DNA of 64,000 nucleotides from Enterococcus alcedinis (GCF_014635985.1 NZ_BMDT01000001.1:221293-285292), one strand, 5' to 3'; counted from the stretch's first letter, positions 30,689 through 39,436 are shown. Notes: generated by a model from the sequence alone, not told the origin. Translations and numbers: made by a program.

Positions 30689-32095
30689 ATGGTAGTAGGA
30701 GATTTCGCCTTAGAATTAGATACAGTTGTAATTGGTTCAGGACCTGGTGGCTATGTAGCTGCCATCCGTGCCGCTCAAATGGGACAAAAAGTAGCAATCA
30801 TTGAAAGAGAATACATCGGCGGCGTTTGTTTAAACGTCGGATGTATCCCTTCAAAAGCATTAATTGCTGCAGGTCATCATTACCAAGAAGCGCTAAACTC
30901 TCAAATGTTTGGTGTAACAGCTTCAGACGTATCATTAGATTTCACTCAAACACAAGAGTGGAAAGACAATGGTGTCGTAAACAAATTAACTTCAGGAATT
31001 AGTTTCCTATTGAAGAAAAATAAAGTTGAAATCATTGAAGGTGAAGCATTCTTCGTAGACGATAAAACATTACGTGTTATCAACGAAGATTCAGCACAAA
31101 CATATGAATTCAAAAATGCAATTGTGGCAACTGGTTCACGCCCAATTGAAATTCCTGGCTTTAAATTCAAAGGTCGTGTCATTGATTCGACTGGCGGATT
31201 AAACTTAAAAGAAGTTCCTAAAAAATTAGTAATTATCGGTGGCGGTGTTATCGGTACTGAATTAGGTGGCGCATATGCTAACTTAGGTTCAGAAGTTACA
31301 ATTTTAGAAGGTTCTGCACAAATTTTACCAACGTACGAAAAAGACATGGTGAAAATTGTCGAAGATGACTTCAAGAAAAAAGGCGTTACAATTGTTACTA
31401 AAGCAATGGCTAAAGAAGCAGTTGATAACGGTGAAGACGTAACTGTAACTTATGAAGTTGACGGTAAACAAGAAACGGTTACTGCTGACTACGTAATGGT
31501 TACTGTTGGTCGTCGTCCAAACACAGATGACATGGGATTAGAGTTAGCTGGTGTAACAATCGGCGAACGTGGATTAGTTCCAGTTGACAAACAAGGACGT
31601 ACAAACGTTTCAAACATCTATGCAATCGGTGATATCGTTGCCGGTGCGGCACTTGCTCACAAAGCAAGTTATGAAGCAAAAGTTGCGGCTGAAGCAATTT
31701 CAGGTAAAAAAGTAGAAGTTGACTACAAAGCAATGCCAGCAGTCGCTTTTACAGACCCTGAATTAGCATCGGTTGGTTTAACAATTGCTGAAGCAAAAGA
31801 ACAAGGAATTGAAGCGAAAGCTGTTAAATTCCCATTCGCAGGAAATGGCCGTGCATTGTCATTAGGTAAAACAGAAGGATTTATCCGTCTAGTAACAACG
31901 GTTGAAGACCATGTTATTATCGGTGCGCAAATCGCTGGTATCGGAGCTTCAGATATGATCTCTGAATTAGCGTTAGCAATCGAATCTGGCATGAATGCTG
32001 AAGATATTGCTTTAACAATTCACCCACACCCATCATTAGGAGAAATCGTGATGGATGCTGCTGAGTTAGCGTTAGGTTTACCTATCCACGCATAA
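30689..32095 (+). CDS. pdhD: Dihydrolipoyl dehydrogenase E3
   Basis: E3 reoxidises dihydrolipoamide with FAD and NAD+. The 468-residue protein has the FAD loop [17 protein letters not shown], the redox-active disulfide [14 protein letters not shown] (C46 and C51 by count), the NAD loop [16 protein letters not shown] and the C-terminal catalytic [11 protein letters not shown] 30689 follows the pdhC stop by 7 bp with GGAAGGATG upstream. Last gene of the operon; a strong hairpin follows. Confidence 0.97.
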   Translation: MVVGDFALELDTVVIGSGPGGYVAAIRAAQMGQKVAIIEREYIGGVCLNVGCIPSKALIAAGHHYQEALNSQMFGVTASDVSLDFTQTQEWKDNGVVNKLTSGISFLLKKNKVEIIEGEAFFVDDKTLRVINEDSAQTYEFKNAIVATGSRPIEIPGFKFKGRVIDSTGGLNLKEVPKKLVIIGGGVIGTELGGAYANLGSEVTILEGSAQILPTYEKDMVKIVEDDFKKKGVTIVTKAMAKEAVDNGEDVTVTYEVDGKQETVTADYVMVTVGRRPNTDDMGLELAGVTIGERGLVPVDKQGRTNVSNIYAIGDIVAGAALAHKASYEAKVAAEAISGKKVEVDYKAMPAVAFTDPELASVGLTIAEAKEQGIEAKAVKFPFAGNGRALSLGKTEGFIRLVTTVEDHVIIGAQIAGIGASDMISELALAIESGMNAEDIALTIHPHPSLGEIVMDAAELALGLPIHA

Positions 32096-32105
32096 AAATT
32101 TTTTT

Positions 32106-32142
32106 AGACCCTCTAGAAGCAAGTCTTCTAGAGGGTCTATTT
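32106..32142 (+). terminator. Intrinsic terminator after pdhD
   Basis: AGACCCTCTAGAAG pairs perfectly over 14 bp with CTTCTAGAGGGTCT. The T-run after it is short (ATTT). Confidence 0.78.
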
Positions 32143-32207
32143 CGCGTTCAGGAAAGTATAAGTTCTGAAAAGTCTGGTCTATCAGATAGTTGAACAATTT
32201 TTATTTA

Positions 32208-32520
32208 GTTATCTGAATAGGCTACAGATAACAGAAGTTTACGCTATCCTACGAGAAACTGTTTTACTTAAGGAGCTGTGAGACCGCCTCAGTCATCGAT
32301 TACTGATGCTGTTCGAGCAAAGCGAGTTAATCTACCGGAATGACTTCTAAGGCTTGTAGTATCCTCGTTAAGGTCGATGATACCAATTTAGAAGTGAACT
32401 TTACTAAATAAAGTTATCGAACGAGTGAATGGCGGAGAATACGGTAAAACGTATTAAACAACATCGCTTCATCTTTCTTTTGCGATAGGCAGTATGCTTT
32501 CTTTCCAGAATCGCTATCAT
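32208..32520. ncRNA. Candidate structured non-coding RNA (strand and ends unknown)
   Basis: The 562 bp between pdhD and the next gene contains no credible reading frame but many perfect inverted repeats: GTTATCTG/CAGATAAC (32208/32225), CCGCC/GGCGG (32284/32431) enclosing GTTCGA/TCGAAC (32311/32417), which in turn encloses ACTTCTAA/TTAGAAGT (32343/32388) and AACTTTA/TAAAGTT (32397/32409); then AATACG/CGTATT (32438/32450) and ATCGC/GCGAT (32463/32482). The nesting is compatible with one multibranched fold. I could not match it to RNase P, tmRNA, SRP RNA, a T-box or any riboswitch I know. A decayed gene or leader of the downstream operon are alternatives. Confidence 0.42.
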
Positions 32521-32657
32521 CAGATGGTTGTCATAGAAGTTGTTCGTATAAAAAACACAATTGCGCAAAGCAAGGCCCTACTATCTATTTTTTGTTTTTG
32601 TTGAATTTATGTTAAAATAGAGTTAGTAAATATAAAAATGATTGAGGTTTTAAAAAA

Positions 32658-32936
32658 ATGAAAGATTACCAATACCCCATTGATATTGAATGGACAACAG
32701 AAGAAATGATTTTAGTGATGGATTTATGGGCGGCTGTAGAAGAAGCTTACGAAAAAGGGATTGCGAAACAAACGTTTTTAGATAGATATCGTGGCTTTAA
32801 AACGGTGGTAAGAAGCATTGGAGAAGAACGGAAGTTGGGGAAAGAATTCGAAGCAATCTCTGGCTATTCTTTGTATCATCTTGTACAAGAAGCTAAGCAA
32901 TCAACGAAATCCACACTAAAAATGAAAGGAAAATAA
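32658..32936 (+). CDS. UPF0223 family protein (YktA-like)
   Basis: A 92-residue cytoplasmic protein of the UPF0223 family, recognisable by the opening YQYPIDIEWTTEEM and the SGYSLYHLVQEA C-terminal block. The family has no firmly established role. A probable -10, TAAAAT, lies at 32613-32618. The phosphatase gene begins 1 bp after the stop, the same neighbour pairing as yktA-yktC in bacilli. Confidence 0.85.
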   Translation: MKDYQYPIDIEWTTEEMILVMDLWAAVEEAYEKGIAKQTFLDRYRGFKTVVRSIGEERKLGKEFEAISGYSLYHLVQEAKQSTKSTLKMKGK

Positions 32937-32937
32937 T

Positions 32938-33714
32938 ATGCAGATTTTAATTAATGAGATGAAACGCTGGATGGTAGAAGCCGGCGAAAATTTAAAAAAA
33001 GCTCTTGCTAAAGAATCGTTGGAAGTCGATACGAAATCAAGTCGGACAGATTTAGTTACCAACCTCGATAAGCAAACGCAAGATTTTTTAATTGAACGCA
33101 TTGTATCTTTTGATTCAACAGCTAATATATTAGCGGAAGAAAACGGGAAACATGCGCTATCAAGCATGGAGGGTCGTGTCTATGTCATTGATCCGATTGA
33201 TGGCACGATGAATTTTGTTTTAGAAGGTGAAAACTTCTGTATTATGGTTGGGATTTATGAAGACGGAGAGCCGGTATTGGGCTTTATTTATAACGTCATA
33301 AAAGAAGAGTTCCTTTGGGGTGGTCCGTCAATCGGTGTGTATTTAAATGAAGATCGTGTCAATCAACCGACAATTCCTTCACTTTCCGCCGGTTTAGTTG
33401 GTATCAATTGTAAGATGTATCGCGAAAATGTTGGAAACTCACAAGAAATTGGTCGTCGTTCAATGGGCGTTCGTATGTCGGGCTGTGCCGGGGTAGAGTT
33501 GGTCCATTTGGCACTTGGACGCCGTGTTGCTTATATTTCAAACTTATCACCTTGGGACTACGCAGCAGGTGGCGCGATCTTACAAACATTTGGCATGAAG
33601 CTATCGAATTTTAATGGCGAGCCCTTAAAATTCGACGGACAAGAGCAATTTTTAGCGGCTTCTGCACCAATTTATGATGAAATTCTAGCGATTGCCTTAA
33701 ATACAGAAAAATAA
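32938..33714 (+). CDS. Inositol monophosphatase family protein
   Basis: This Mg2+-dependent phosphatase of the IMPase/FBPase fold has 258 residues. The metal site reads AEENG (first glutamate pair near 66-67), D85-PIDGTMNF and WDYAAG near 204. The family acts on inositol phosphates, NADP-like or other sugar phosphates; substrate cannot be assigned from sequence, though YktC of Bacillus is the closest type by context. AAGGA lies 8 nt before ATG 32938. Probably cotranscribed with the UPF0223 gene. Confidence 0.88.
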   Translation: MQILINEMKRWMVEAGENLKKALAKESLEVDTKSSRTDLVTNLDKQTQDFLIERIVSFDSTANILAEENGKHALSSMEGRVYVIDPIDGTMNFVLEGENFCIMVGIYEDGEPVLGFIYNVIKEEFLWGGPSIGVYLNEDRVNQPTIPSLSAGLVGINCKMYRENVGNSQEIGRRSMGVRMSGCAGVELVHLALGRRVAYISNLSPWDYAAGGAILQTFGMKLSNFNGEPLKFDGQEQFLAASAPIYDEILAIALNTEK

Positions 33715-33759
33715 TTTTAAAATCAAGGATAAAAACTGTTTTTTAGTTACTATTTGTTG

Positions 33760-33806
33760 TATAATCAACGGTTGAGGAGTACAGGAACGTGCTCCTTGAT
33801 TTTTTG
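33760..33806 (+). promoter_or_regulatory. yqeG promoter followed at once by a terminator-like hairpin
   Basis: TATAAT at 33760-33765 implies a start near 33772. An 11-bp hairpin begins there, TTGAGGAGTAC against GTGCTCCTTGA, followed by TTTTTT (33800-33806), 15 bp before the yqeG ATG. It may attenuate the operon, stabilise the 5' end, or end a transcript from the phosphatase gene. Confidence 0.55.
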
Positions 33807-33821
33807 CTTAAAGGAGAAAAT

Positions 33822-34349
33822 ATGTTTTTAAAATATAAACCAACTTGGATGGTAGAAGCCATTTATCAAATTACCCCAGAGCATTGTCACAGCCTTGGGA
33901 TTAAAGCAATTTTGACAGACTTAGATAATACACTCATTGCTTGGGATAATCCAAATGGAACCGATGAATTGCGTCATTGGTTAGAAGGGATGCAAGCAGC
34001 CGGAATCCCGGTGATGGTTGTTTCAAATAATAGCCATGATCGTGTCGCTGCAGCATTAAATTTTTTAGATTTAGAATTTATCCCACGGGCATTAAAACCA
34101 TTTACTAAAGGAATTAATCAAGGAGTTGAACGCCTTGGTTTAACCAAAGAAGAAGTCATCATGGTTGGTGATCAACTGATGACGGATATCAAAGCTTCAA
34201 ATACGGCAGGTGTTCGTAGTGTCTTAGTTAAACCCGTCGTTGCGACGGACAGCTGGAAAACACAGTTCAACCGTTTTATGGAACGTAAAATTATGCGATA
34301 CTTACAAAGTAAACACCCAGATATGATCTGGCAAGGGGAGTTAAAATGA
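33822..34349 (+). CDS. yqeG: HAD-superfamily phosphatase YqeG
   Basis: A 175-residue HAD IIIA-type phosphatase. Motif I is LTDLDNTLIAWDN with two aspartates near 33-35, motif II is VVSNNS and motif III is MVGDQLMTDI. ATG 33822 follows AAAGGAG; the frame extends to 33789 but would read through the hairpin. It is the first gene of the yqe cluster and overlaps yqeH by 4 bp. Physiological substrate is unknown; YqeG-type proteins are linked to ribosome-associated functions by gene neighbourhood. Confidence 0.9.
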   Translation: MFLKYKPTWMVEAIYQITPEHCHSLGIKAILTDLDNTLIAWDNPNGTDELRHWLEGMQAAGIPVMVVSNNSHDRVAAALNFLDLEFIPRALKPFTKGINQGVERLGLTKEEVIMVGDQLMTDIKASNTAGVRSVLVKPVVATDSWKTQFNRFMERKIMRYLQSKHPDMIWQGELK

Positions 34350-35455
34350 TAGAAGAAATCCAATGTATTGGTTGTGGTGTCAAGATTCAAACAACCGATA
34401 AAACCGAAATGGGTTATACACCTAAAGGCGCACTTGAAAAAGGCTTGGAGACAGGCGAAGTGTATTGCCAACGTTGTTTCCGTCTGCGTCACTATAATGA
34501 AATTCAAGATGTTTCATTAACCGATGATGATTTTTTAAGATTGTTAAATGAAATTGGGCAAACAGAAGCACTAATCGTTAATGTAGTTGATATTTTTGAT
34601 TTTAATGGTTCACTGATTCCAGGATTGCACCGTTTTGTCGGTGATAATCCAGTGTTATTAGTTGGGAACAAGGTCGATATTTTGCCGAAGTCATTAAAAA
34701 CACCAAAATTAACGCAGTGGATGAAAGAACGTGCACACGAAGTCGGCTTGCGTCCTATTGATGTCATGTTAACGAGTGCGATGAAGCCACAAGAAATGGT
34801 CAATTTATTAGACGCGATTGAAAAACATCGTAAAGGTCGAGATGTTTATGTTGTTGGAGTAACCAACGTTGGGAAATCAACGTTGATTAATCAAATTATT
34901 AAACAAACAGCAGGTGTTCAAGAGTTAATTACAACGTCACGTTTCCCAGGAACAACGCTAGATAAGATTGAAATTCCATTGGATGATGGTAAAGCATTAA
35001 TTGACACACCAGGAATTATCCACCGTCACCAAATGGCGCATTATTTAGGGGCGAAAGACTTAAAAATCGTTACGCCACACAAAGAAATCAAGCCGAAAAC
35101 TTACCAATTAAATGCGGGTCAAACATTGTTTTTAGGTGGGTTAGCTCGTTTTGACTTTATTCAAGGAGAAAAGAGTCCGTTTACAGCATACTTATCAAAT
35201 GATTTAGAAATTCACCGCACGAAATTAGAAAAAGCGGATGAGTTTTATCAAAAACATGTCGGTGGTTTATTACAACCACCTCGTCCAACTGAAGTGGCAG
35301 ATTTTCCAGAATTGGTTCGTTATGAATTTTCAATTAAAGAAAAGACCGACATTGTTTTCTCAGGATTAGGTTGGGTTACAATTACAAAACCTTGCGTTGT
35401 TGCAGGTTGGGCACCTAAAGGGGTAGCCGTACTAAAAAGAAAAGCGTTAATTTAA
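34346..35455 (+). CDS. yqeH: Ribosome biogenesis GTPase YqeH
   Basis: YqeH is a circularly permuted GTPase needed for 30S subunit assembly. An N-terminal zinc finger (CIGC at 6-9 and CQRC near 40-43) is followed by the G4 motif NKVDI, then G1 GVTNVGKSTL (169-178), then G3 DTPG: the permuted order G4-G1-G3. The C-terminal domain is the RNA- or protein-binding part. It is 369 residues long and overlaps yqeG by ATGA. In bacilli aroE follows yqeH; here it is missing, as in many lactic acid bacteria. Confidence 0.95.
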   Translation: MIEEIQCIGCGVKIQTTDKTEMGYTPKGALEKGLETGEVYCQRCFRLRHYNEIQDVSLTDDDFLRLLNEIGQTEALIVNVVDIFDFNGSLIPGLHRFVGDNPVLLVGNKVDILPKSLKTPKLTQWMKERAHEVGLRPIDVMLTSAMKPQEMVNLLDAIEKHRKGRDVYVVGVTNVGKSTLINQIIKQTAGVQELITTSRFPGTTLDKIEIPLDDGKALIDTPGIIHRHQMAHYLGAKDLKIVTPHKEIKPKTYQLNAGQTLFLGGLARFDFIQGEKSPFTAYLSNDLEIHRTKLEKADEFYQKHVGGLLQPPRPTEVADFPELVRYEFSIKEKTDIVFSGLGWVTITKPCVVAGWAPKGVAVLKRKALI

Positions 35456-35466
35456 GGAGATTTTAT

Positions 35467-35778
35467 ATGGATTTAAGAGGAAAGCAAAAAAGTTTTTTAC
35501 GTAGTCAAGCACATCACTTACAACCAATTTTTCAAGTTGGTAAAGGTGGCATGAATGACGCGATGATTCAACAAATCGGTGAGGCACTTGAAAAACGTGA
35601 GTTAATCAAAGTGACGTTATTACAAAATACGGACGAGACAGCCGAAGAAGTGGCTGCAGCGTTAGAATCGGCTTTAAGATGTCAAGTTGTTCAAATTATC
35701 GGTAAGGTTTTAGTTGTCTTCAAACCATCAACAAAAGATAAATACCGTAAAATTTCTGAGCAAGTTCGTAGAATATAA
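35467..35778 (+). CDS. yhbY: Ribosome assembly RNA-binding protein YhbY (CRM domain)
   Basis: A 103-residue single CRM-domain protein (YqeI in Bacillus) that binds pre-50S RNA. The GKGG loop in IFQVGKGGMNDAMI (near 25-38) and the C-terminal VQIIGKVLVVFKPS are typical. AAGGAG is 8 nt before ATG 35467. Confidence 0.93.
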   Translation: MDLRGKQKSFLRSQAHHLQPIFQVGKGGMNDAMIQQIGEALEKRELIKVTLLQNTDETAEEVAAALESALRCQVVQIIGKVLVVFKPSTKDKYRKISEQVRRI

Positions 35779-35797
35779 AAAAGGTTGGTGAGTTGAA

Positions 35798-36457
35798 ATG
35801 AGGATCAAAACAATCCAAGATATTCAGACGCTTCCAGTCGCAGAAGAGTCATTTTCGACTGAAAAAAGGAAGCAAGTTGGTTTACTAGGAGGAAATTTTA
35901 ATCCTATACATGTCACTCATTTAATCGTCGCTGACCAAGTAGGTCGAAGCTTAGGCTTAGATCGTGTCGATCTAATGCCTTCATTTACACCACCACACGT
36001 CGATCGAAAGGAAACAATTGATGCCAATCATCGATTAGCAATGATTGAGTTAGCGATTAAAGGTAATTCAATGTTAGGTATCGAGACGATTGAATTGACA
36101 CGTGGTGGAACGAGTTATACCTATGAAACGATGCTTGCTTTAAAGGAGAAAAATCCTGATACGGATTATTTCTTTATTATTGGTGGAGATATGGTAGAAT
36201 ATTTACCTAAATGGCATCGTATCGATGAGTTAATGACGCTCGTTCAATTTGTCGGTGTACAACGACCGAACTATCCACGAGAAACTTCCTATCCAGTTAT
36301 TTGGGTGGATGTTCCTCTAATGGAGATCAGTTCAACCATTGTTCGGACGAAAATTGCACAAGGTTGTTCGATTCGTTATTTTGTACCAGATAGCGTCCAA
36401 GCTTATATTGAGGAAAAGGGGCTGTATCAAGATGACAATCAATTTTCTAAAGCGTGA
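35798..36457 (+). CDS. nadD: Nicotinate-nucleotide adenylyltransferase
   Basis: NadD adenylates nicotinate mononucleotide in NAD synthesis. The nucleotidyltransferase motif appears as GGNFNPIHVTHL (about 31-42); the second histidine of the HxGH signature is kept and the glycine is T, a variation seen in lactic acid bacteria. The C-terminal ISSTIVR motif is present. The protein is 219 residues long with a roughly 25-residue N-terminal extension before the first strand. It overlaps yqeK by 26 bp. Confidence 0.93.
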   Translation: MRIKTIQDIQTLPVAEESFSTEKRKQVGLLGGNFNPIHVTHLIVADQVGRSLGLDRVDLMPSFTPPHVDRKETIDANHRLAMIELAIKGNSMLGIETIELTRGGTSYTYETMLALKEKNPDTDYFFIIGGDMVEYLPKWHRIDELMTLVQFVGVQRPNYPRETSYPVIWVDVPLMEISSTIVRTKIAQGCSIRYFVPDSVQAYIEEKGLYQDDNQFSKA

Positions 36458-37010
36458 AGAACTGGTCAGTAAGGTACAAAGTCAAATGAGTGCCGCCCGT
36501 TTTCAACATGTACTTGGTGTCGAAAAAAGTGCGATTGCTTTAGCGCGACAATATGGCGCTTCACCAGAACAAGCGAGTATCGCTGCGCTAACACATGACT
36601 ACGCAAAAGAGCGAAGTGATTTAGAGTTCCTACAAACGATTAAGGAACAGGATTTTGATCCGGCATTGTTAACTTGGAATAATGCGATTTGGCATGGAAT
36701 TGTGGGTGCTTACTTTGTCAAAACAGAGCTAGGCATTGAAGATGAAACGATTTTACAAGCGATTCGCCTGCACACGACGGGAGCGGCAGAGATGACGCTA
36801 CTAGATAAAATTATTTATGTAGCGGATTATATTGAAGCTGATCGTGATTTCCCAGGCGTTGAGGAAGCTCGTCGTTTAGCAACTATTGATTTAGATTTGG
36901 CTGTAGCCTATGAAACGAAACAAACGTTACTTTATTTAATAAAAAAAGAATTACCGATTTACCCAAAAACGATAGAAACATATAACCAATGGGTAGTCAA
37001 AACAAACTAG
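36432..37010 (+). CDS. yqeK: HD-domain hydrolase YqeK (probable Ap4A hydrolase)
   Basis: A 192-residue HD-superfamily metal phosphohydrolase. The H..HD metal motif is seen in RFQHVLGVEKSA and LTHDYAKERSD, with later metal ligands in IWHGIVGAY and IRLHTTG. YqeK proteins cleave diadenosine tetraphosphate symmetrically in characterised bacteria. ATG 36432 (MTINFLKREEL) is inside nadD; the open frame from 36339 is a shadow of nadD. Stop TAG overlaps the ribosome site of rsfS. Confidence 0.9.
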   Translation: MTINFLKREELVSKVQSQMSAARFQHVLGVEKSAIALARQYGASPEQASIAALTHDYAKERSDLEFLQTIKEQDFDPALLTWNNAIWHGIVGAYFVKTELGIEDETILQAIRLHTTGAAEMTLLDKIIYVADYIEADRDFPGVEEARRLATIDLDLAVAYETKQTLLYLIKKELPIYPKTIETYNQWVVKTN

Positions 37011-37022
37011 GAGGAGATTCCC

Positions 37023-37379
37023 ATAGAAAGTAAACAGATTTTAGAATTAGCAGTAAAAGCAGTTGATAGTAAGCGTGCAGAAGATATTATGGCATTAGAA
37101 GTAAAAGACATCTCATTGTTAGCCGATTACTTCTTAATTTGTTCAGCGAATACTGAGCGTCAAATTTCAGCGATTGTGGATGCCGTAATTGAGCAAGCTC
37201 ATAAAGAGAAAGTCATTGTCAATCGTGTTGAAGGAAAAGATGGAGGTAAGTGGATTTTAGTTGATTTAGGTGATGTGATTGTTCATGTATTCAGTACATC
37301 AGAACGTGCATTTTATAACCTTGAGAAACTTTGGTCAGATGCCCCACTTGTAGCAATCTCTGATTGGATTGATGAGTAA
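37023..37379 (+). CDS. rsfS: Ribosome silencing factor RsfS, apparent ATA start codon
   Basis: RsfS binds ribosomal protein L14 and blocks subunit joining in starved cells. The first ATG in frame (37089) would remove 22 residues. The sequence upstream reads xESKQILELAVKAVDSKRAED, which matches the usual RsfS N-terminus, and gives 118 residues, the normal family length. The only codon at the right place is ATA 37023, exactly 8 nt after AGGAGG (37009-37014). ATT 37017 is 2 nt from that site and unlikely. The core ADYFLICSANTERQ and the C-terminal FYNLEKLW are intact. Start by AUA is inferred; a sequencing error (ATG to ATA) is the main alternative. Confidence 0.85.
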   Translation: MESKQILELAVKAVDSKRAEDIMALEVKDISLLADYFLICSANTERQISAIVDAVIEQAHKEKVIVNRVEGKDGGKWILVDLGDVIVHVFSTSERAFYNLEKLWSDAPLVAISDWIDE

Positions 37380-37380
37380 C

Positions 37381-38109
37381 ATGGCCTACGAAACGTTTGC
37401 TTTTGTGTATGATGAAGTGATGGATACGACATTGTATCAACGTTGGCTTGATTTTTCTTTACGTCATTTAAATGGCCGTAAACAAATTTTAGAATTGGCG
37501 TGTGGAACAGGAGCTTTAGCGGTTGAGTTCGCAAAAAATGGCTTTGATGTCACAGCGTTAGACTTATCAGAAGAAATGTTAATGATTGCCAGTGCACGCG
37601 CACAAGAAGAAGAGTTGGAGATTCAATTCGTAGCAGGGGACATGCTTGATTTAGCCAATAGTGGCACGTACCAAGCGGTGACTTGTTTTTCTGATTCCCT
37701 TTGTTACATGAAAGATGAACAAGATGTACAACAAGTATTTGACGGTGTCTATCAAATATTAGAAGAAGAGGGGATTTTCATTTTTGATGTCCACTCAACG
37801 TATCAAGTCAATGAGGTCTTTCCAAGCTATAGCTACCATTATCAAACAGAAGAATTTGCCTTTTTGTGGGATAGCTACCCAGGAAAAACAAAGCATAGTA
37901 TTGAACATTTCCTAACATTCTTTGTTGAAGATGAAGAGGGGAAGTTTATCCGCGAAGATGAACTACATGCTGAAAGAACGTATCCACTGGCTCAATATTT
38001 GAGTATGTTGGAAAATGCTGGCTTTCAAAGTGTTGAAACATATGCAGATTTCATTGATATTGAACCAAATGAGAAAAGCCGTCGCTGGTTTTTTGTTTGT
38101 CAAAAATAA
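37381..38109 (+). CDS. yqeM: Class I SAM-dependent methyltransferase YqeM
   Basis: A 242-residue Rossmann-fold methyltransferase. Motif I is ILELACGTGALAVEFA (about 40-55), followed by the acidic VTALDLSEEML. Target is unknown. ATG 37381 was chosen because MAYETFAFVYDEVMD matches the family start; ATG 37372 is in frame and also possible. It begins 1 bp after the rsfS stop and is the last gene of the yqe cluster. Confidence 0.87.
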   Translation: MAYETFAFVYDEVMDTTLYQRWLDFSLRHLNGRKQILELACGTGALAVEFAKNGFDVTALDLSEEMLMIASARAQEEELEIQFVAGDMLDLANSGTYQAVTCFSDSLCYMKDEQDVQQVFDGVYQILEEEGIFIFDVHSTYQVNEVFPSYSYHYQTEEFAFLWDSYPGKTKHSIEHFLTFFVEDEEGKFIREDELHAERTYPLAQYLSMLENAGFQSVETYADFIDIEPNEKSRRWFFVCQK

Positions 38110-38110
38110 A

Positions 38111-38160
38111 AACGAGTAGACGAGAGAAAAAGTGTAAGAACTTTTCTCTCGTCTTCGTTG
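38111..38160 (+). terminator. Hairpin between yqeM and tmcAL (weak terminator or attenuator)
   Basis: AACGA..AGACGAGAGAAAAAGT pairs with AACTTTTCTCTCGTCT-TCGTT in a long stem, but no T-run follows (TTTAGG). Confidence 0.5.
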
Positions 38161-38175
38161 TTTAGGAGGAAGTAG

Positions 38176-39342
38176 ATGAGAGCCTGTGGTGTAATCGTTG
38201 AATATAACCCTTTTCACAATGGTCATCGCTATCACGTAAAACAAGCCCGTCAACAGTCTGGAAGCGATGTGATTATCGCGGTCATGAGTGGCAATTTTCT
38301 TCAACGTGGCGAACCGGCAATTATTGATAAATGGCAACGTGCTAAAGCAGCACTTGCTAATGGCGTAGATTTGGTTGTCGAATTGCCGATTGAATGGTCA
38401 CTCCAACCAGCTGATTATTTTGCAAAAGGTAGTGTTGCGATTTTACAAGCGTTAGGCTGTGAGAGTCTTTGTTTTGGAACGGACAATCATTCGACTTTTG
38501 ACTATCAAAACTATGGTGAAATAATGATTGTAGAAGAAGAGCGTATTAATGCTTTGTTTCAATCGTTGAAGAATGATAATCAAACATACGCAGAGAAAAT
38601 GCAACGAGTGATGGCGCAACTATTTCCAGAATGGGTGACAAAAACGGTTCAACCAAATCATATTTTAGGTTTAAGCTATAGCCGAGAAAATGCAAAATAT
38701 GAACACCCGATGAACTTATTTCCGATTAATCGGATTTCTCAAGGTTATCATTCCCAGTCGCTGGAGACGACGATTGCTAGTGCAACAGCGATTCGTCAAG
38801 GTTTAGCAAAAAAACAAGCTATTTCACACACGGTACCGCAAGAAACGCTTGATGGCTTAGCATCTTACCATGTTTTTTGGGAGTCTTTTTGGCCGTTACT
38901 GAAATATGAGTTATTGGTTCGCTCATTAAGTGATTTGAAAAAGATCTATCAGATGTCTGAAGGATTAGAACATCGATTGAAAAAAAGTGCGAAAATAGCA
39001 AATAGTTTCGATGAGTTTTTAGCACAAATTAAATCGAAACGTTATACCCAAACACGTTTGCAACGATTGTGTTGCTATGTGCTTTTAGGAATTACAGTTG
39101 AAATAATGGACAACGCATGGGAGCATCCGAGCATTCAAGTGCTTGGCTTTACCGAACAAGGCAAAGAATATTTAAGACAAGCCAAGGAGAGATGCCCTTT
39201 GCCGATTCTTTCTAAAATAGGAAAAAAAGAAGAGCAGCAATTTGGATTGAAAATTCGAGCAGATCAAATTTATATGTTAGCAAATTCTAAGATTCAAGAG
39301 CAAAACTTTGGGCGCTATCCAATTCAAATAAAGAATCCGTAA
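38176..39342 (+). CDS. tmcAL: tRNA(Met) cytidine acetate ligase
   Basis: TmcAL (YlbM) uses acetate and ATP to make N4-acetylcytidine at the wobble base of elongator tRNA-Met. The nucleotidyltransferase HxGH motif is H14-NGH17 in VEYNPFHNGHRYH, followed by VMSGNFLQRGEPA and VDLVVELP; the C-terminal SKIGKKEE..LKIRAD segment is typical. At 388 residues it is full length. AGGAGG is 8 nt before ATG 38176. Confidence 0.93.
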   Translation: MRACGVIVEYNPFHNGHRYHVKQARQQSGSDVIIAVMSGNFLQRGEPAIIDKWQRAKAALANGVDLVVELPIEWSLQPADYFAKGSVAILQALGCESLCFGTDNHSTFDYQNYGEIMIVEEERINALFQSLKNDNQTYAEKMQRVMAQLFPEWVTKTVQPNHILGLSYSRENAKYEHPMNLFPINRISQGYHSQSLETTIASATAIRQGLAKKQAISHTVPQETLDGLASYHVFWESFWPLLKYELLVRSLSDLKKIYQMSEGLEHRLKKSAKIANSFDEFLAQIKSKRYTQTRLQRLCCYVLLGITVEIMDNAWEHPSIQVLGFTEQGKEYLRQAKERCPLPILSKIGKKEEQQFGLKIRADQIYMLANSKIQEQNFGRYPIQIKNP

Positions 39343-39349
39343 AAAATAC

Positions 39350-39378
39350 TTCACAGATTGATAATCGCAAAGTATAAT
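39350..39378 (+). promoter_or_regulatory. Predicted promoter of the YebC-family gene
   Basis: TTCACA (39350-39355), a 17-bp spacer and TATAAT (39373-39378). The 5' leader contains a short dyad, ACCAAC/GTTGGT. Confidence 0.6.
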
Positions 39379-39436
39379 AATGAAGGATATTGACCAACCG
39401 ATGAAGTTGGTAATAATTAGAAAGAGAAGTGGGAAT

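Noticed and set aside
32208-32520. Assignment of the structured gap to RNase P RNA, tmRNA, SRP RNA or a T-box
   Set aside because: None of the conserved strings of those RNAs could be found on the plus strand, so I left it as an unassigned candidate.
37089-37379. Short RsfS starting at the first ATG
   Set aside because: It lacks 22 conserved N-terminal residues and any ribosome site; the ATA at 37023 has an optimal AGGAGG.
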